From Telmatactis stephensoni (Eukaryota; Cnidaria; Anthozoa; Actiniaria; Isophelliidae): 64,000 bases of DNA. Under the pieces are notes generated by a model. That model had not been told where the DNA came from and made no database searches. It saw only the letters and a program-made list of their open reading frames with translations. Location: assembly GCA_029948255.1 (NCBI GenBank), contig JALIZF010001569.1:248001-312000 (forward strand), written 5' to 3'. Shown in pieces: positions 1 to 11,449 of this stretch. The translations under genes were made by a program, and so were the position numbers. How positions within the stretch are numbered: position 1 is the first letter of the stretch; every line of letters starts with the position of its first letter.

Positions 1-970
1 TTGAACAGAAAAACGGTAAGCCTTTATCTAATTTTAATAGCTCTCATATCAAGCTTTTTATCTTTTGATGTTTTGAAAAACTAGTTTGAGCACTTTGTCG
101 AAGTTTTTAGGCCACAGGTTCGATCAGTGAAGAGACGCTAGACACGGAGAGTTGCATGAGTTGAAGTCGCTAGGACTTCGCTAGATTTTGGCTTAAAACA
201 AACTCAAAAATGAACTTTCCTTAAGAAAAATACTGTTTTGAACAATTAATTTTGTTAAGATTTTCTAAAAATCAATTGTTGTCTTGTCTTTGAACTGATT
301 TTCGGCATGTTGTTCGGGCACTGGTTTTGCCCAGCTTGAGAAGTGGTGATTTTGCATCTCCTGCTCATCAGAAATATAATAAATAGGCTTATACAGTACT
401 CTAGAAAGACTGAAGTATTCACTCATGTTTACCTTTTCTTCTTTGGATGTGTAAGCAAATCTTTTAGTGCAAGAACATTTTTGAAAGTAAGTTGAAAACC
501 GGGCTGAACATGTCTGTCGACGGTGCAGCTGTTTATGATCGTTTTCCTTTTAGTTTTTGTTTGTATTTGTTTTAATATTTTTCGAAAGATTGTATGATTG
601 GAGATGAAAATATTCTAAATTTATTCTAAAAGTGTAATGAAAGAGTAAAACACTTTTGTATAGAAAGGATTAGCCAAATTTTGACTAGAAAGAAATTGAT
701 AATCATTTATATGCGGACGTAAATGGAAGCCCCTCGATTCCACAAAATATCACCATCCTTCTCGACCAATCAGCGCGTGATTTAGCAGTTTGCTATACGA
801 TTCATATGTAAATCACTATCCCAAATCTGTTGATAACGCGTCAATAAATCACATTTAAAACAGATTTGATGTGTCCTCAGCAATAAACATTTTTCATGAT
901 TTGTGTTTGTAACTTGTGTAAGATGATACTTCAGACTACAATTTTTCGCCGGACTGGAAAGATGAAATGA
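1..970. other. AT-rich noncoding stretch
   Basis: I see no convincing coding exon, RNA gene or repeat in this stretch. Short open frames here lack splice signals and recognisable motifs. Confidence 0.4.
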
Positions 971-971
971 C

Positions 972-1070
972 ATACCGTATTTACTCGAATAAGCGCCCTG
1001 GCGATTATTAAATTTTTTACGTCTAAACCGGGGCGCTAATTCGGGGGAGGCGCTTATTCGAGGGAGGCTA
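972..1070. repeat. Short inverted-repeat element with GCGCTTATTCGAG arms
   Basis: CTCGAATAAGCGCC near 986-999 is matched in inverted orientation by GGCGCTTATTCGAG near 1049-1062. The element starts with ACCGTATTTACTCGAAT, which I recall as a common interspersed repeat in invertebrate genomes. The family name is not known to me. Confidence 0.55.
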
Positions 1071-1192
1071 ACCCTGGAGAACGTTCTCACGGAGTATTGT
1101 ATTTATACGCATTATCCCTTGTGGGGGTGGGGTGGAGTTCGAATAGCCCCCACAGTTGTCCGTACTGAAGGCTTCGAATCAAGAGTTAGATA

Positions 1193-1406
1193 AAGGCCGA
1201 TTTACACGGTACAACGTTTGCCTACCACTTGCGTTCAACTTGCTTACGACATACATACGACACGAATTGCGTTGTGTAAATGCTACAACTCGCCTGCAAC
1301 TATTGCCTGCAACTAAGGTCCGCGCCTGTAAATAGCCGCTAAAACGTGTCTTAAGCAAGTTGCATGCAATAGTTTTAGGCAAAAGTTGAACCGTATAAAT
1401 CGGCTT
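1193..1406. mobile_element. MITE with imperfect terminal inverted repeats
   Basis: The left end AAGGCCGATTTACACGGTAC is mirrored by the right end GAACCGTATAAATCGGCTT over about 23 bp with a few mismatches. The body is about 215 bp with no coding capacity. The ends resemble those of other short elements in the window that include the phrase TTACACGG, for example near 53260. Confidence 0.65.
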
Positions 1407-1537
1407 AATAAGGGTAATATTTCTATCAAAATGATAGATATAAAAAAGGGATATCCCGACCGACTATGACGAAGCAACTACATCATACGTATTTGAAATG
1501 AGCACCGTTTTCTATGTGACGTTTACAACATGAGCGG

Positions 1538-1603
1538 CCGTGTTGTATCGGCATATACAATCACGAGCCGAAGGCGAGTGATTGTATAGCCGATACAACA
1601 CGG
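1538..1603. repeat. Near-perfect hairpin followed by a tandem duplication
   Basis: CCGTGTTGTATCGGC at 1538 pairs with GCCGATACAACACGG ending at 1603, with an inner arm TATACAATCAC pairing GTGATTGTATA. Immediately downstream the phrase CGGACATATTTGAGTTGT occurs twice in tandem (about 1601-1640). Confidence 0.75.
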
Positions 1604-2370
1604 ACATATTTGAGTTGTACCCGGACATATTTGAGTTGTTCCCGGAAAGAAAATCAAAAATATCTTTATTTATCTTAGAGAAAATCGAGGTTAAAGTTGA
1701 TGTAAATTAGGACGAATCTGTATGAGATATAAAACACTCGTCACGGTTGCGATTTTCATTGTGTTTGCCTTATGAATTATTAATTAGTATTTTAAAAGAC
1801 AGTTGAAACGGGTGCTTTTCTCTCAAACTTAATATGACGACCACTTGCATGTAACCCCGTGCATCATCTTGTGTTGCTGTAGTGGCACAATAATATCTAT
1901 TTATTTAGGGCTCAATGGTTTTATCTTGCTTTTCACCTTTAACATCGGGGTAGAGTATCCCTCGCTTCTCCCATCTAGCAGATCTAGTGTTCAATAATTT
2001 GTGATAGAGTCTTAATTTGTGACGAGTTTATTTAATCCTTAATATGATAAGTAGATTATGCCTTGGAGCCAAGTATTGGTAGAAGGAGAAGAAATATGTT
2101 TATGTATAATATGGCAACAACCTGGAATTGCACATTTGTTTTGTTCTAAATGTTATTTGTTATGATCTCATAACTTCATTGTTTAAGTAATTTAAGTAGA
2201 TAGAAAACTGCTCATGCATAAAACCCGTCAGTATAATCACCCTCAGGAATGTTAGTCGTCTACAAGCTGCTCACTAGCGGTAAATGCAGTTTCTAATGCT
2301 AATGTAAAACCGTGCATACATTTAAATCACGCTGAACCGCTACCAAAATAACAGTGCGATGACTTCAACA

Positions 2371-2581
2371 CAGGGTCCCTTATAACTTTTGCGTGAAACG
2401 TGAATGGCTGATGTATTTCGACGTGAAACGTGATTTAAGGTCTAAAATCTTTTTGCGTCCACGTGAAAGCCACTTTATATTTTTTGTGCACGTGAAAGAG
2501 ACTTTTCAATTATCTGTGAAGCGTGAAAAGACCAAATATTTTTGCGTGATTTCATTTTGCAAAGGGGTATAGGGGACCCTG
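2371..2581. mobile_element. 211-bp MITE with TCAACA target duplication
   Basis: The element begins CAGGGTCCCTTATA and ends TATAGGGGACCCTG. It is flanked on both sides by TCAACA (2365-2370 and 2582-2587), a 6-bp target duplication. The interior contains several ACGTGAAA phrases and no coding frame. CAGGG ends resemble hAT-like non-autonomous elements, but hAT normally makes 8-bp duplications, so the superfamily is uncertain. Confidence 0.75.
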
Positions 2582-2915
2582 TCAACAGGCAATTGAGATT
2601 ACACGGTCACGCATGCTCCATATTTTTTTAACAACGCATAACAAAGCAACTGCAACAAGGTATCGCAGAAGTGATACAAGGGACGTTCTAACGGACGCCG
2701 TTCTCAACTTATATCGAATCAGAGTGAGTAGTTCATTGCCATAATTGAATATTACAAATATACACGTTTATATCTATCAAAATATGATGCGCTTTATACC
2801 AGTGCTTGACGTGATATTGCACACTATGTCTAGGGCACTGTCGACATTTGAATCAAGAAGAAACCACACTTACAGCAGTGACCTCTAAAGCTTAAAACCA
2901 TCCAAGAAGAACAAG

Positions 2916-2973
2916 ATGCGACATTATTCGATCTTGTTTTGGTGTGGAGTTCTTTCTGTCTGTTTTTCAGCAG
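2916..2973 (+). CDS. Candidate signal-peptide first exon
   Basis: ATG at 2916 opens a 19-residue stretch (MRHYSILFWC then GVLSVCFSA) that reads as a classic secretory signal peptide: a short polar start, a hydrophobic core and small residues at the cleavage region. It ends at a good donor, CAG|GTAATT. It is the natural partner of the Ly6/uPAR exon downstream at 8279-8618, whose domain starts directly with the first cysteine and so needs a leader. However, this exon ends after one base of a codon (phase 1), while the downstream exon read from its obvious acceptor supplies only the last base of a codon. Direct splicing would therefore break the frame. An unseen small middle exon, a different acceptor, or a different leader exon is required. 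Confidence 0.4.
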
Positions 2974-4841
2974 GTAATTATTGGAGACACTACTTAGGGC
3001 TTATCGATATTCATACTCATTCTATTATTTATGAAATTATCTAATGACTCGAGGCATTTTTCGCTTTGTTTGTCCATTAATTATTTATTGACTGATATAA
3101 AGGTTAGATTAAAGAGGCTCGGGTTTTCTCGTCGAATTAGAAAATCTTGCAGGTACACTTATCTTGACTTATGAAAGCGAACAAAGTCGATTTTGAACGC
3201 TCTTTTGAAGGTTCTTAAGTCAATAGCTGTTTGGAATTACAATGAAGAATACAACTGGTGCAGGCGATGAAATGGAGGCAAGAAAATGACATTGACACCA
3301 GTTCAAACATGCAAGCTCAATCATAATGGACAAGGTCGTGATTCAATTATTTTGCATCCTACGCCGACAGAGAATCCTAACATCCGCTAACGTGGTTTTC
3401 TTCACGATGATTTATATTGTCGATATTCCTCCACGTTAATGTTTCAAGGATCGATAAGTGGAACTGCGTTTTCAAACTAGGGTCATTATTGGTGATTTCG
3501 CCGTCATTATTAGTGAGGTTTTTTTATTATAATTGATGTAATAATATTCATAGACACATATTACAAGAGCTAAAAATGTAGCATATGCCAAAGAGGTTAG
3601 TCAGACCACATGGGGAAATAGATACTTAAATCGGAAAGGACTCTGAAAAAAATAAAAAAATAAAAAAACCCAAAAACAGTTTTTGAAGAGGCCCTGTTGG
3701 AAACTCCTCTCGAAAATCATTTACACAAGCGATGTTTTTTATTTATATTACCATTTCTAGACATGTATGTAGGCGCCACATAAGAAAAAAACATGGTCTT
3801 TGTAAAGCTCTTTTTCGACCTACCAATCGACATCATGGTTTTGTCAGGACCTGATAAAATATAGTGTGTAATTTTTAAATACATTTATTTGAATGCATAT
3901 GGCTCATAGAGCATTTCCATAAATTAGAAATCCATCTTTAAAACTTAGTTGTTTTTTATTTCTCTCATAAATTGTCAAATTTTTGGCTTGTCATAAAGAA
4001 CCTGTCTAATACGGATTTTATGAAGCTGGTGGGAAGTAAGGAAATAGTACAGTCGACACAATTTGGACTGAGAGCTATCGACGATAGATTAGTGTAACCA
4101 CCTGGCCAAACAAAACTTCTAACCTATTTTCATAAATTCTTACTTCCGAAATTATCGGATCCCAAAATTTCAGAATAATTTCCAATGGCAGAATTTTACA
4201 GCTTTGTTTTGATGCGGAATGTGACTTTAAAAGGGGTGCTTATTGATATGAAGTCGGGGGAGGGGGGGGGGGGGGGGAATGGGCTTATCAAAAATGATGA
4301 AAAACTGCTGAGGGTATTTTGATGAAAAATATTTGGCTATTTATAATCAGACAAGTTGCGAATAAATCGGAAGATTTAGAGTGCAGCTTTGTTTTGCTGA
4401 TGATGTAAAATTTAGAAAAGGTGGCAATACAAGGTCACTGGTAATGACGGTATAAATAGCGTAATGAATTATAGAGGTCTCTAAATGTTGAGGTACACTA
4501 CTCTACGATATAATGCCCCGATGTGTGGAAAAAAAAAGGGTTTTGGAAAGAAAAGAAATTATTGGCCCGATTCCAAAAAAATCTGTTGTACTGAACAACC
4601 AATTGAACTCCAGTGCTAAAAGCAACTGAATTCAAATTGGGCCGACAGGTGAGGGTAAATTTAATTTACAAAGGTACTGTTATATTTCTATTTGTAATGA
4701 CGGCATTAAAATAAACAATATGATTGACGCGACAAAACCTTTTAATACCAATTTGTATATTTTTCAGCGCTTATCGTTCGTCACACAACCGAATTATTTT
4801 GTAATTGTACTTTCCTTTTAGTCAATCATAATGATGATGTA

Positions 4842-5537
4842 ACGTCGTCATTTCAAATTAGCTATAAATAGAACAGTAATTCACCATCACTTGAAGAACG
4901 GAAGTACTGACAAAATATCGTATATCAAAAAGTTTGACATATACAGTGCACTGGGTTTTGATCAGTGTACCTTCCGGCTAACCGGAAATTTTAACTTATT
5001 TTCCTGAATGTTAAGGAGACTGACTACCTTAGCAAAACGTTATTAGAAGACATTCAGTTGAACCTTTTTAATATAAAATTTAATGCTGATTTCAAAATTG
5101 AAAAGCAAAATGAGTGTCAAATGCTCGTTTTCGAGATAATCAGCACTGAATGGATGCCTATTTACGAGCCAAAAAACACGCCATCGGAAGTAATTAGAAA
5201 AATAATTACAACGACGACCACATGGCATTATTGTAGACCACAATAAGTTAAAATTGTGCACTGTATAGGTCAAACTTTTTGATATACGATATTTTGTCAA
5301 GTCAGTACTTTCATTCTTCAAGTGATGGTGAATAGTCCATTTGCATGATGGCGTCACATACTACAACTACCAGAATGCTTTGCCCACTTTCTTTTGCAAA
5401 ATAATTAGTGCCAATTGTTCTACTATTCTCAAAAGAGAAAGAAAATTCGTAGAGCATTCTGGTAGTTGTAGTAAAATGACGCCATCGTGCAAATGGCCTA
5501 TTACTGTTATATTTATAGCTTATTTGAAATGACGACA
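4842..5537. mobile_element. Long-TIR foldback element, host of a nested insertion
   Basis: The left arm (about 4842-4965, starting ACGTCGTCATTTCAAATTAG) is repeated inverted on the right, ending TTTGAAATGACGAC at about 5536. The arms share GTCAGTACTT- and GATATACGATATTTTGTCA-type phrases over roughly 110 bp. The right arm is interrupted by a second small inverted-repeat element at 5335-5498. No coding capacity is seen. Confidence 0.75.
5335..5498. mobile_element. MITE nested inside the foldback element's right arm
   Basis: The left end CCATTTGCATGATGGCGTCA plus CTACAACTACCAGAATGCT is matched inverted by AGCATTCTGGTAGTTGTAGT plus TGACGCCATCGTGCAAATGG. Arms are about 42 bp around a 75-bp core. 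It is flanked by TA on both sides, consistent with a Tc1/mariner-type TA target duplication. It interrupts the phrase GGTGAATTACTG that is continuous in the other arm of the host element. Confidence 0.75.
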
Positions 5538-5774
5538 TTATTTATTTATATATTTATTGCTGCCGCAGCGGAGCGAGCGTGAAGCGAGCGAAGCAAGGCA
5601 GCGAATCTAATACAGTCAATATGCATATGTAGGCAGAAAAAAATCGAGATTTGAATACCCACAATGCAACCAAACTTGACCCACCATGCAGTTTGACGAC
5701 AGTCAGAACAATAGATTTCTTTGTTCTAGCTGTCCCAGAATACACCGAGCCACTTGACCCACCATGCTTTTCGG

Positions 5775-5842
5775 GTGTTTACTATAAATTTCGCAACTTC
5801 AACACCGTTCTCTCAGCTCAGCGTCTTACTGGCATTCAGTAA
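5775..5842 (+). promoter_or_regulatory. Possible promoter and 5' exon end
   Basis: CTATAAAT (about 5781) lies about 30 bp before a pyrimidine-rich stretch, and a donor-like CA|GTAAGT follows near 5840. This could be a TATA promoter with a noncoding first exon. There is no matching downstream exon that I can name, so this is weak. Confidence 0.2.
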
Positions 5843-8278
5843 GTTATGTGATTGTGGTTTTCTTGCAAGTATTAAATTCGTTCTTCTGTTGCGTTTTTAG
5901 AGATGTTGTATTCTTCAAGTCAAAGGGACATCTATCTTTATAGTAGGATTAGTTGGATCACCTTTTCCATCGGGAAATAATGTTGGAAAAGCCATAGTTG
6001 CCAGAAATGGTGTTGTATATTCATTAATTGGTTCTTTTCCTATTGTCGGCAATTTAAGTTTATCTTCAAATTTCAAATCACTTCTAATTGCATCATGTGC
6101 GTCTTCTCGTCGTTGAGTGTCAACTGATTACTTCATGTAATGCTTTGAAAACGCTGCCATATGTTATTATATTCAATTCATTATATTACAATTTCTTATA
6201 CTATCTTTCGAAGTAATAATTATGGTAAATAATAGCTTAAATAGTCCATCTGGTGCCTTTAAATTGCCTTGCATCACCTCGTGCTTTTTGCATCTTCACG
6301 ACAGATCTAATGTTTATCAAGATTTAGTTTCAAATAGAGGGCAAAGGGCATACAACGGCGTGAAAGACAAGATGACAGCAATCCGGCGTCACGTAATAGT
6401 TTGTAAAAGCTAATGGTAGTCCCATGTAAAATGAAGTATTTGTAAAGAAAATACATTCCGGTTCTTTGGAAATATTTTTTGCATATTCTGTAGTAATCAT
6501 GCATTTCATTTCGCGCTTCGATTTCTGAAGCGAACAACCTTACAATCGGTTTATTGTATAACGAAAAACAAACATTTTTGAAACCAGCATTAATTTTCAC
6601 TCCAGAAAATTGTGGTTTGAACAAGTTCTCATTATTTTTCTTCAAAGTAGTCTATCACCTTAATATTGAATTCCAAATTTTGGAATCTCCAAATTCAATT
6701 TATTGAATTCCAAAATGTCCGAATTTCAAATTCGATAGAGAATTTCTAAATATTAGGAATTCAATCTACGGTGTACAGATTGCCTTTCAAGTCTTACAAA
6801 ACACAATTTAATTTGGCTCCAGTTTCTTTCCAATTTTGTGGTCCTTTTTGTCAATAGGTTTTGTATAGTTGAATCCCGCTGGGGGTTCGGATTTTTCCGA
6901 GTCTTATTTCACACTCGAAGAAGCAAACACATTTATTCTTAAAGGGGGACTAGCACCAAAACCGTTTTGATGACGTCATACACTCAACCTCAGCATTCAA
7001 CTCCATAGATTTCTTTTTGTTTTGTTTCTTAAACAATTTTATTTCTTTGACACTAAAAGTTTTTGTGAAGTTTTCTTACATTGGTTAGACTTGGGACTTA
7101 TTTTTTTACCAGTTTTCTTTAATATTGAACGGATTTACATTGAGAAATATTTCAATTACAATTTACAAAGAAATGTATGCAACTAAATTTTTGTGTGTAG
7201 ATGACGTCACTGATACCTCTAAAGTTTCATAAAAATTTAATGCTTACCATGAGGATTTTCAGAGAACAAACGAATACGGTTTTTGAACAGTTCTTTGAGT
7301 ATTTCAGTGTAATTTCAAGGAAGTTTCAGCTTAATTGAATGTTGAACAATTTTGATGCTAGTCCCCGGACGACTTGTTGGCCACTACTGACTCCAACACA
7401 GTAGCTAGGACATCGGAAATCGTGAGCTCGTGAGTCCAAACCATGTTTGGAACTCGGATTTTTCTGATTCTTATTTCACACTCAAAGAAGCACACACATT
7501 AATTCTAGCTTCTGTTGCTAGAAAAGCAACACATATTGGAGGCAGACATTTACTGTTTTTGACTGTATTTGAACACATCATACGTAATTATCCAAGGGGA
7601 AAGATTGATATCTATTTATTTCAACCACGTGTGTGCACTTAAGTTTAGTTCAAACCTTTTACTAGGTGGTTCCTGGATTAGTTGAATATCGGAATTATAC
7701 AATATCATCGAGTACAATAACCACCAGCCTTTCCGACTATATTCGTCAATTGTTTACTGCAATTTTCAAAATCATGCGAACTCGGACATGTAAACACTCA
7801 AGTGCTTTTTGCCAAATTAGCTTCCGTCAATCAAAATTAAAAATCAAAAATAGGAAAGCTAACCGAATATCAAAATCATATATAGCTGTTACAAATCGTC
7901 TAAAGATCATATTAAGTCATTTGATGGGTTTTTAGGGATCTTTATGAGTATTTTTTGGTTGTTTGTTTGAAGTGGGCGGAAGCGAAAAACCAAATTCCAA
8001 CGGACTGTTTGAAGGTCAGAGTTCGCAGTATTATGAAAATTGCAGTAACAGCTTTCATCTTATGTAGGGATAGTCTAGCGATGCTCCGCCCGGCTTTCGA
8101 CCGCTTACCCTTTTATATACCAAATTTTGGCAAAAAGATACCCCTTTAATAATATAACTTTGACAAAAAGGTACCCCTTTTATATTCCTTCGACGACAAG
8201 AACGTAGAATCCCAACGTTTGCCGTCCCAAGGCGGTAAATATATCTTTACGTAATAAATTTCTGACTTTAGTTTGCAG

Positions 8279-8618
8279 TATCAAGTGTTATGTCTGCGAG
8301 TCGAAAAAGTCTTGGGAGGACTGCGACAACAATTTATTTATTGTCAACTGCTCCACTCCTGAGTGTGTGAAACAGTACGAGATAAAACACCACCCTAATG
8401 GAACGGTCAAACCTGACACCACTAAATATTTACGACAGTGCGGAATGAAAAACCACTGCGATGACTTAGAAAGCTATTGTCGTCGACATGGATCTTCTTG
8501 CAAGGGTCATTGTTGCACCAAGGATCTATGTAATCGATCACAATCACAATCACTCCACTTTAGTTACTATTTCTGGTTGCCATGGTTACTAGCTGGCTTA
8601 TCACGTCTTCTTTATTGA
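8279..8618 (+). CDS. Ly6/uPAR (three-finger) domain protein, terminal exon with GPI signal
   Basis: After the acceptor TTTGCAG the frame reads from the first cysteine (KCYVCE) to a TGA at 8616-8618. The cysteine ladder is C-x2-C, then DC, C, C, C, C, C, and the diagnostic end CCTKDLCN, which matches the Ly6/uPAR consensus CC-x4-CN. A short linker is followed by the hydrophobic tail YYFWLPWLLAGLSRLLY with no charged cytoplasmic end, typical of a GPI-attachment signal. The mature product would be a small extracellular GPI-anchored three-finger protein. Such proteins act as receptor modulators or ligand-binding surface proteins, but no specific ligand can be inferred. The exon must be joined to an upstream leader; the candidate at 2916-2973 has an incompatible phase. 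This is one of the few clearly host-type genes in the window. Confidence 0.85.
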
Positions 8619-8643
8619 CAGTTCACTCTACTTATTACTTATC

Positions 8644-8898
8644 AAGGCTGGTTCACACTAGCGTCGGAATCGGAATCGGAATCGTAAGAAAACGACAAAG
8701 AATTTAGGGATTAGAATACAAAAGAAAGGTGTTTTTCTTTGTTCTTTCCTTTGTCTTTGATTATGCTTATGCTTGGTCTTATGCTTCTTGCGATGCTTAT
8801 GTCGATGTCTTATGTCACACGCTTGACTTAACTCTTTTGTATTTTCCTTTGTTTTCTGCTTCCGATTCCGATTCCGACGCTAGTGTGAACCAGCCTTT
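8644..8898. mobile_element. 255-bp MITE with ~37-bp terminal inverted repeats
   Basis: The left end AAGGCTGGTTCACACTAGCG, followed by repeats of TCGGAA, is mirrored by the right end CGCTAGTGTGAACCAGCCTT. It starts 26 bp after the stop codon of the Ly6-type exon, so it probably lies in that gene's 3' region. The core is AT-rich and noncoding. Confidence 0.8.
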
Positions 8899-8948
8899 AG
8901 CCATTTGCAATTGCGATATCGCGTTGAATCATGGGATTGTTTAAGGGG

Positions 8949-9217
8949 ACTCACCTGAAGATATGAAACAAATATAAGAGAAATAGCAAAATAAAGAAAT
9001 GTGATTGGATGTTTACAATCGTTCGCAAGTCCTTAAATACCTTTTAGAATGAAATGGCGTCACTCAAAACAGTCAAAAGTCAAGAGTCAAAACTCACCTG
9101 AAGATATGAAACAAATATAAGAGAAATAGCAAAATAAAGAAATGTGATTGGATGTTTACAATCGTTCGCAAGTCCTTAAATACCTTTTAGAATGAAATGG
9201 CGTCACTCAAAACAGTC
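8949..9217. repeat. Direct duplication of a 126-bp unit
   Basis: Bases 8949-9074 (ACTCACCTGAAGATATGAAA to CACTCAAAACAGTC) recur essentially unchanged at 9092-9217, separated by 17 bp. The identity indicates a recent tandem duplication. No coding content is seen. Confidence 0.9.
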
Positions 9218-9445
9218 CCAAAATTCAAATGGACTTTAAATTCGGACTGCTGAATCAGTTTGTAAATCCAAAGTCGTGGTTGTTCAAGGACGTAAAATTG
9301 TCATCGGGGCCCAGGTAACTCCTTTTCAAAACTTTATAACATTATGGACTCGTTATTTTCAAAGAAAATTGCGGGAGCTCCAGAAACTTGTTTGTAAAAA
9401 GGTCAATTATTTACTTGGAGAGCGCGGGTTAAGTCCTATCACTCT

Positions 9446-9563
9446 ACAAACACTAAAAGTGTGCAAAACTTTGCACTATTTAGTACTAAATAGTGTTAAA
9501 TAAACAATAAAATAGAATTAGCATAATTTAGTGCTACTTATGTTGCACTCTTTTAGTGTTTGT
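9446..9563. mobile_element. 118-bp MITE, ACAAACACTAAAAGTG ends
   Basis: ACAAACACTAAAAGTGTGCA is mirrored by TGCACTCTTTTAGTGTTTGT. The interior phrase CACTATTTAGTACTAAATAG resembles sequences near 22905 and 45890, suggesting a dispersed family. Confidence 0.7.
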
Positions 9564-9691
9564 ATTCTAGCTATATACAGAATAAATTGGGTATTTGTAC
9601 AAATGTATGCGCGTTCGTTTGTACCTCTGACTCGATCACCTTGAGATGCGTCCCTCGCAATTCACTTGTGCCGCAACGAGGGTGATGAGCC

Positions 9692-9956
9692 ACTACAAAC
9701 CAAGAGACCATAATGCTGAGAGAGCGAAACTCGGTATTGATGTCTGTGCGATGTTCGCGGCGACTAAGGCTATTTTTAGTAACTTCGCCATCGCGCGCGC
9801 AAAACGGTCCCGTCCGCGCGCGTGCACGTCAAAAATCAAATTCTACTGTTTGAGAGCCTTGGACGCGCTATGGCGAAACTACTAAAAATAGCCTTAGTCG
9901 CCACGAACATCGCACAGATATCAATACTAAGTTTGTATTATGGCCTCTTGTACAAA
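9692..9956. mobile_element. Foldback element with ~58-bp near-identical arms
   Basis: From 9734 (GTATTGATGTCTGTGCGATG) through GCTATTTTTAGTAACTTCGC the sequence is repeated inverted, ending at 9927 (CATCGCACAGATATCAATAC). Weaker pairing continues outward to about 9692 and 9956. The loop is GC-rich, with CGCGCGC runs. No protein coding is apparent. Confidence 0.8.
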
Positions 9957-11440
9957 CATAATTTAATTTTGGGCAACGTTTGCGCAATTGAATGTTGATT
10001 CATTCAATTTACAAAATCTTAATAAACGGAACTTGAACTTGATCATAAAACATACATTAATATTAATATTCTTTGTGTTCTAAGCTAAGACCATTAGAAA
10101 ATGCCTTTTTTTTTGAAGACAGTATGCAAAGGGTAAGAGCTAAAGTTAGGCCCTAGTCCACAACGCAAACACTAGTATTCTATATCAAAAAACTATTTGT
10201 CTTTTCAATGATTATTCTAAGATGCGACGTCTATGTATAATATTATAATATTCTTTAGAACAACTGTAATAACTACTTATTTCAAAAAATATAGGGCAGC
10301 TTACCTTGAACAAGATGTAAGATTTTCTAGCTACTTGGATGAAATTCTTGTATGTCTTCTGGTCAAAAGAAGTCAAAACTTGACTGGAGACAATGTATAC
10401 AAAATGCACGAGATCAGAGGCTAGCAAAGTTACTAAATTTCAATGTGACCCGGACGAAAGTATACGCTACAATAACGAATTCAAAAATGGAAAACAACAG
10501 AGAGAACATTTTTTCAAGTTCTTCAAATGGCGAACAAACTGATGCTCCAAACAGTTGAATATAAAGGGTCGGTGATTGTCTATTTTGCACGGCACTAAGG
10601 GCTGGGCGTGATGTCACCATTTCCAAAAGTGTTCCCGAACCATTGCCAATGAGCTCCGATGTATCAGATGCATATGGGACTGTCGCCGGGTAGATTACTA
10701 AAAATGATTCGAGACCTGCTTTGTGGTGAATCTGGCCGCAGATATGAAGGTTGAATAATGTGTCAGGACGTTCCGCCATGGACAAACTTTTAAGCACGGC
10801 TTGTCAAAGACTTCACTGAAAAAAAATGAACTTAAAAACAAACGTGTAAGTCAACAATGATGTAAATAGTAAAATAAAATGGGAATGCTGTAAAAAATTA
10901 AAATAAATTAAATAAACTTCTATCAATACGTATAAAAACGTTTAAACCGTTCAGTTCGCACATTCGGTAGAATGTAATTATGTTTATTGTGTTGAACAAT
11001 TTTTGTAAAAAACTTCAGTGCCGTTTGCGAAAAAAAAAGTTCACAAACTTTTCGATTTGAATAAAAACTTTTGGAATTTATCTTTTACAATTTTCTGTAC
11101 CCGCGACATTTTTGGTACCCGCGACAATTTACCCGCGACCCGCGACGATTAGACAATCCCCCAAACTGGGACGCCGTCTAACTTGCTACGAACTATGGAT
11201 CGGAGATGTGATACTTCAAAAACCTAGGTCAGTATAGCTATCCGTACAGTGTCAGTTTGACCATTGCCCATGAAATAACAATAGATTACTGGGTTAGACG
11301 ATCGCGTTATGCGCATGATCGTACACTCAAAGTTGAAAGACATAACCCACGAGTCATCCCATGCATTCTTGTATTGCTGACTCAACACGATGGTCGGTTG
11401 CTAGAGGGTTGTCCAACATGACCAATCTATTCCATTTGTA
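9957..11440. other. Mostly noncoding, one unrecognised open frame
   Basis: An open frame on the minus strand (10414-10797) and an overlapping plus-strand frame (10352-10558) lack recognisable motifs. I cannot tell a decayed exon from chance. Otherwise the stretch is AT-rich with no feature that I can support. Confidence 0.3.
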
Positions 11441-11449
11441 ATTTGCATT

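Noticed and set aside
4255..4278. Poly-G run, and similar runs near 11580 and poly-C near 30735
   Set aside because: Simple homopolymers; no evidence of function.
5341..5532. Overlapping open frames on both strands
   Set aside because: They lie in the arms of nested inverted-repeat elements, which generate mirrored frames.
8729..8944. Open frame starting MFFFVLSFVF, resembling a signal peptide
   Set aside because: It lies inside the MITE at 8644-8898 and runs through its terminal repeat.
9646..9885. Open frame across a GC-rich stretch
   Set aside because: It coincides with the foldback element at 9692-9956 and shows no protein motif.
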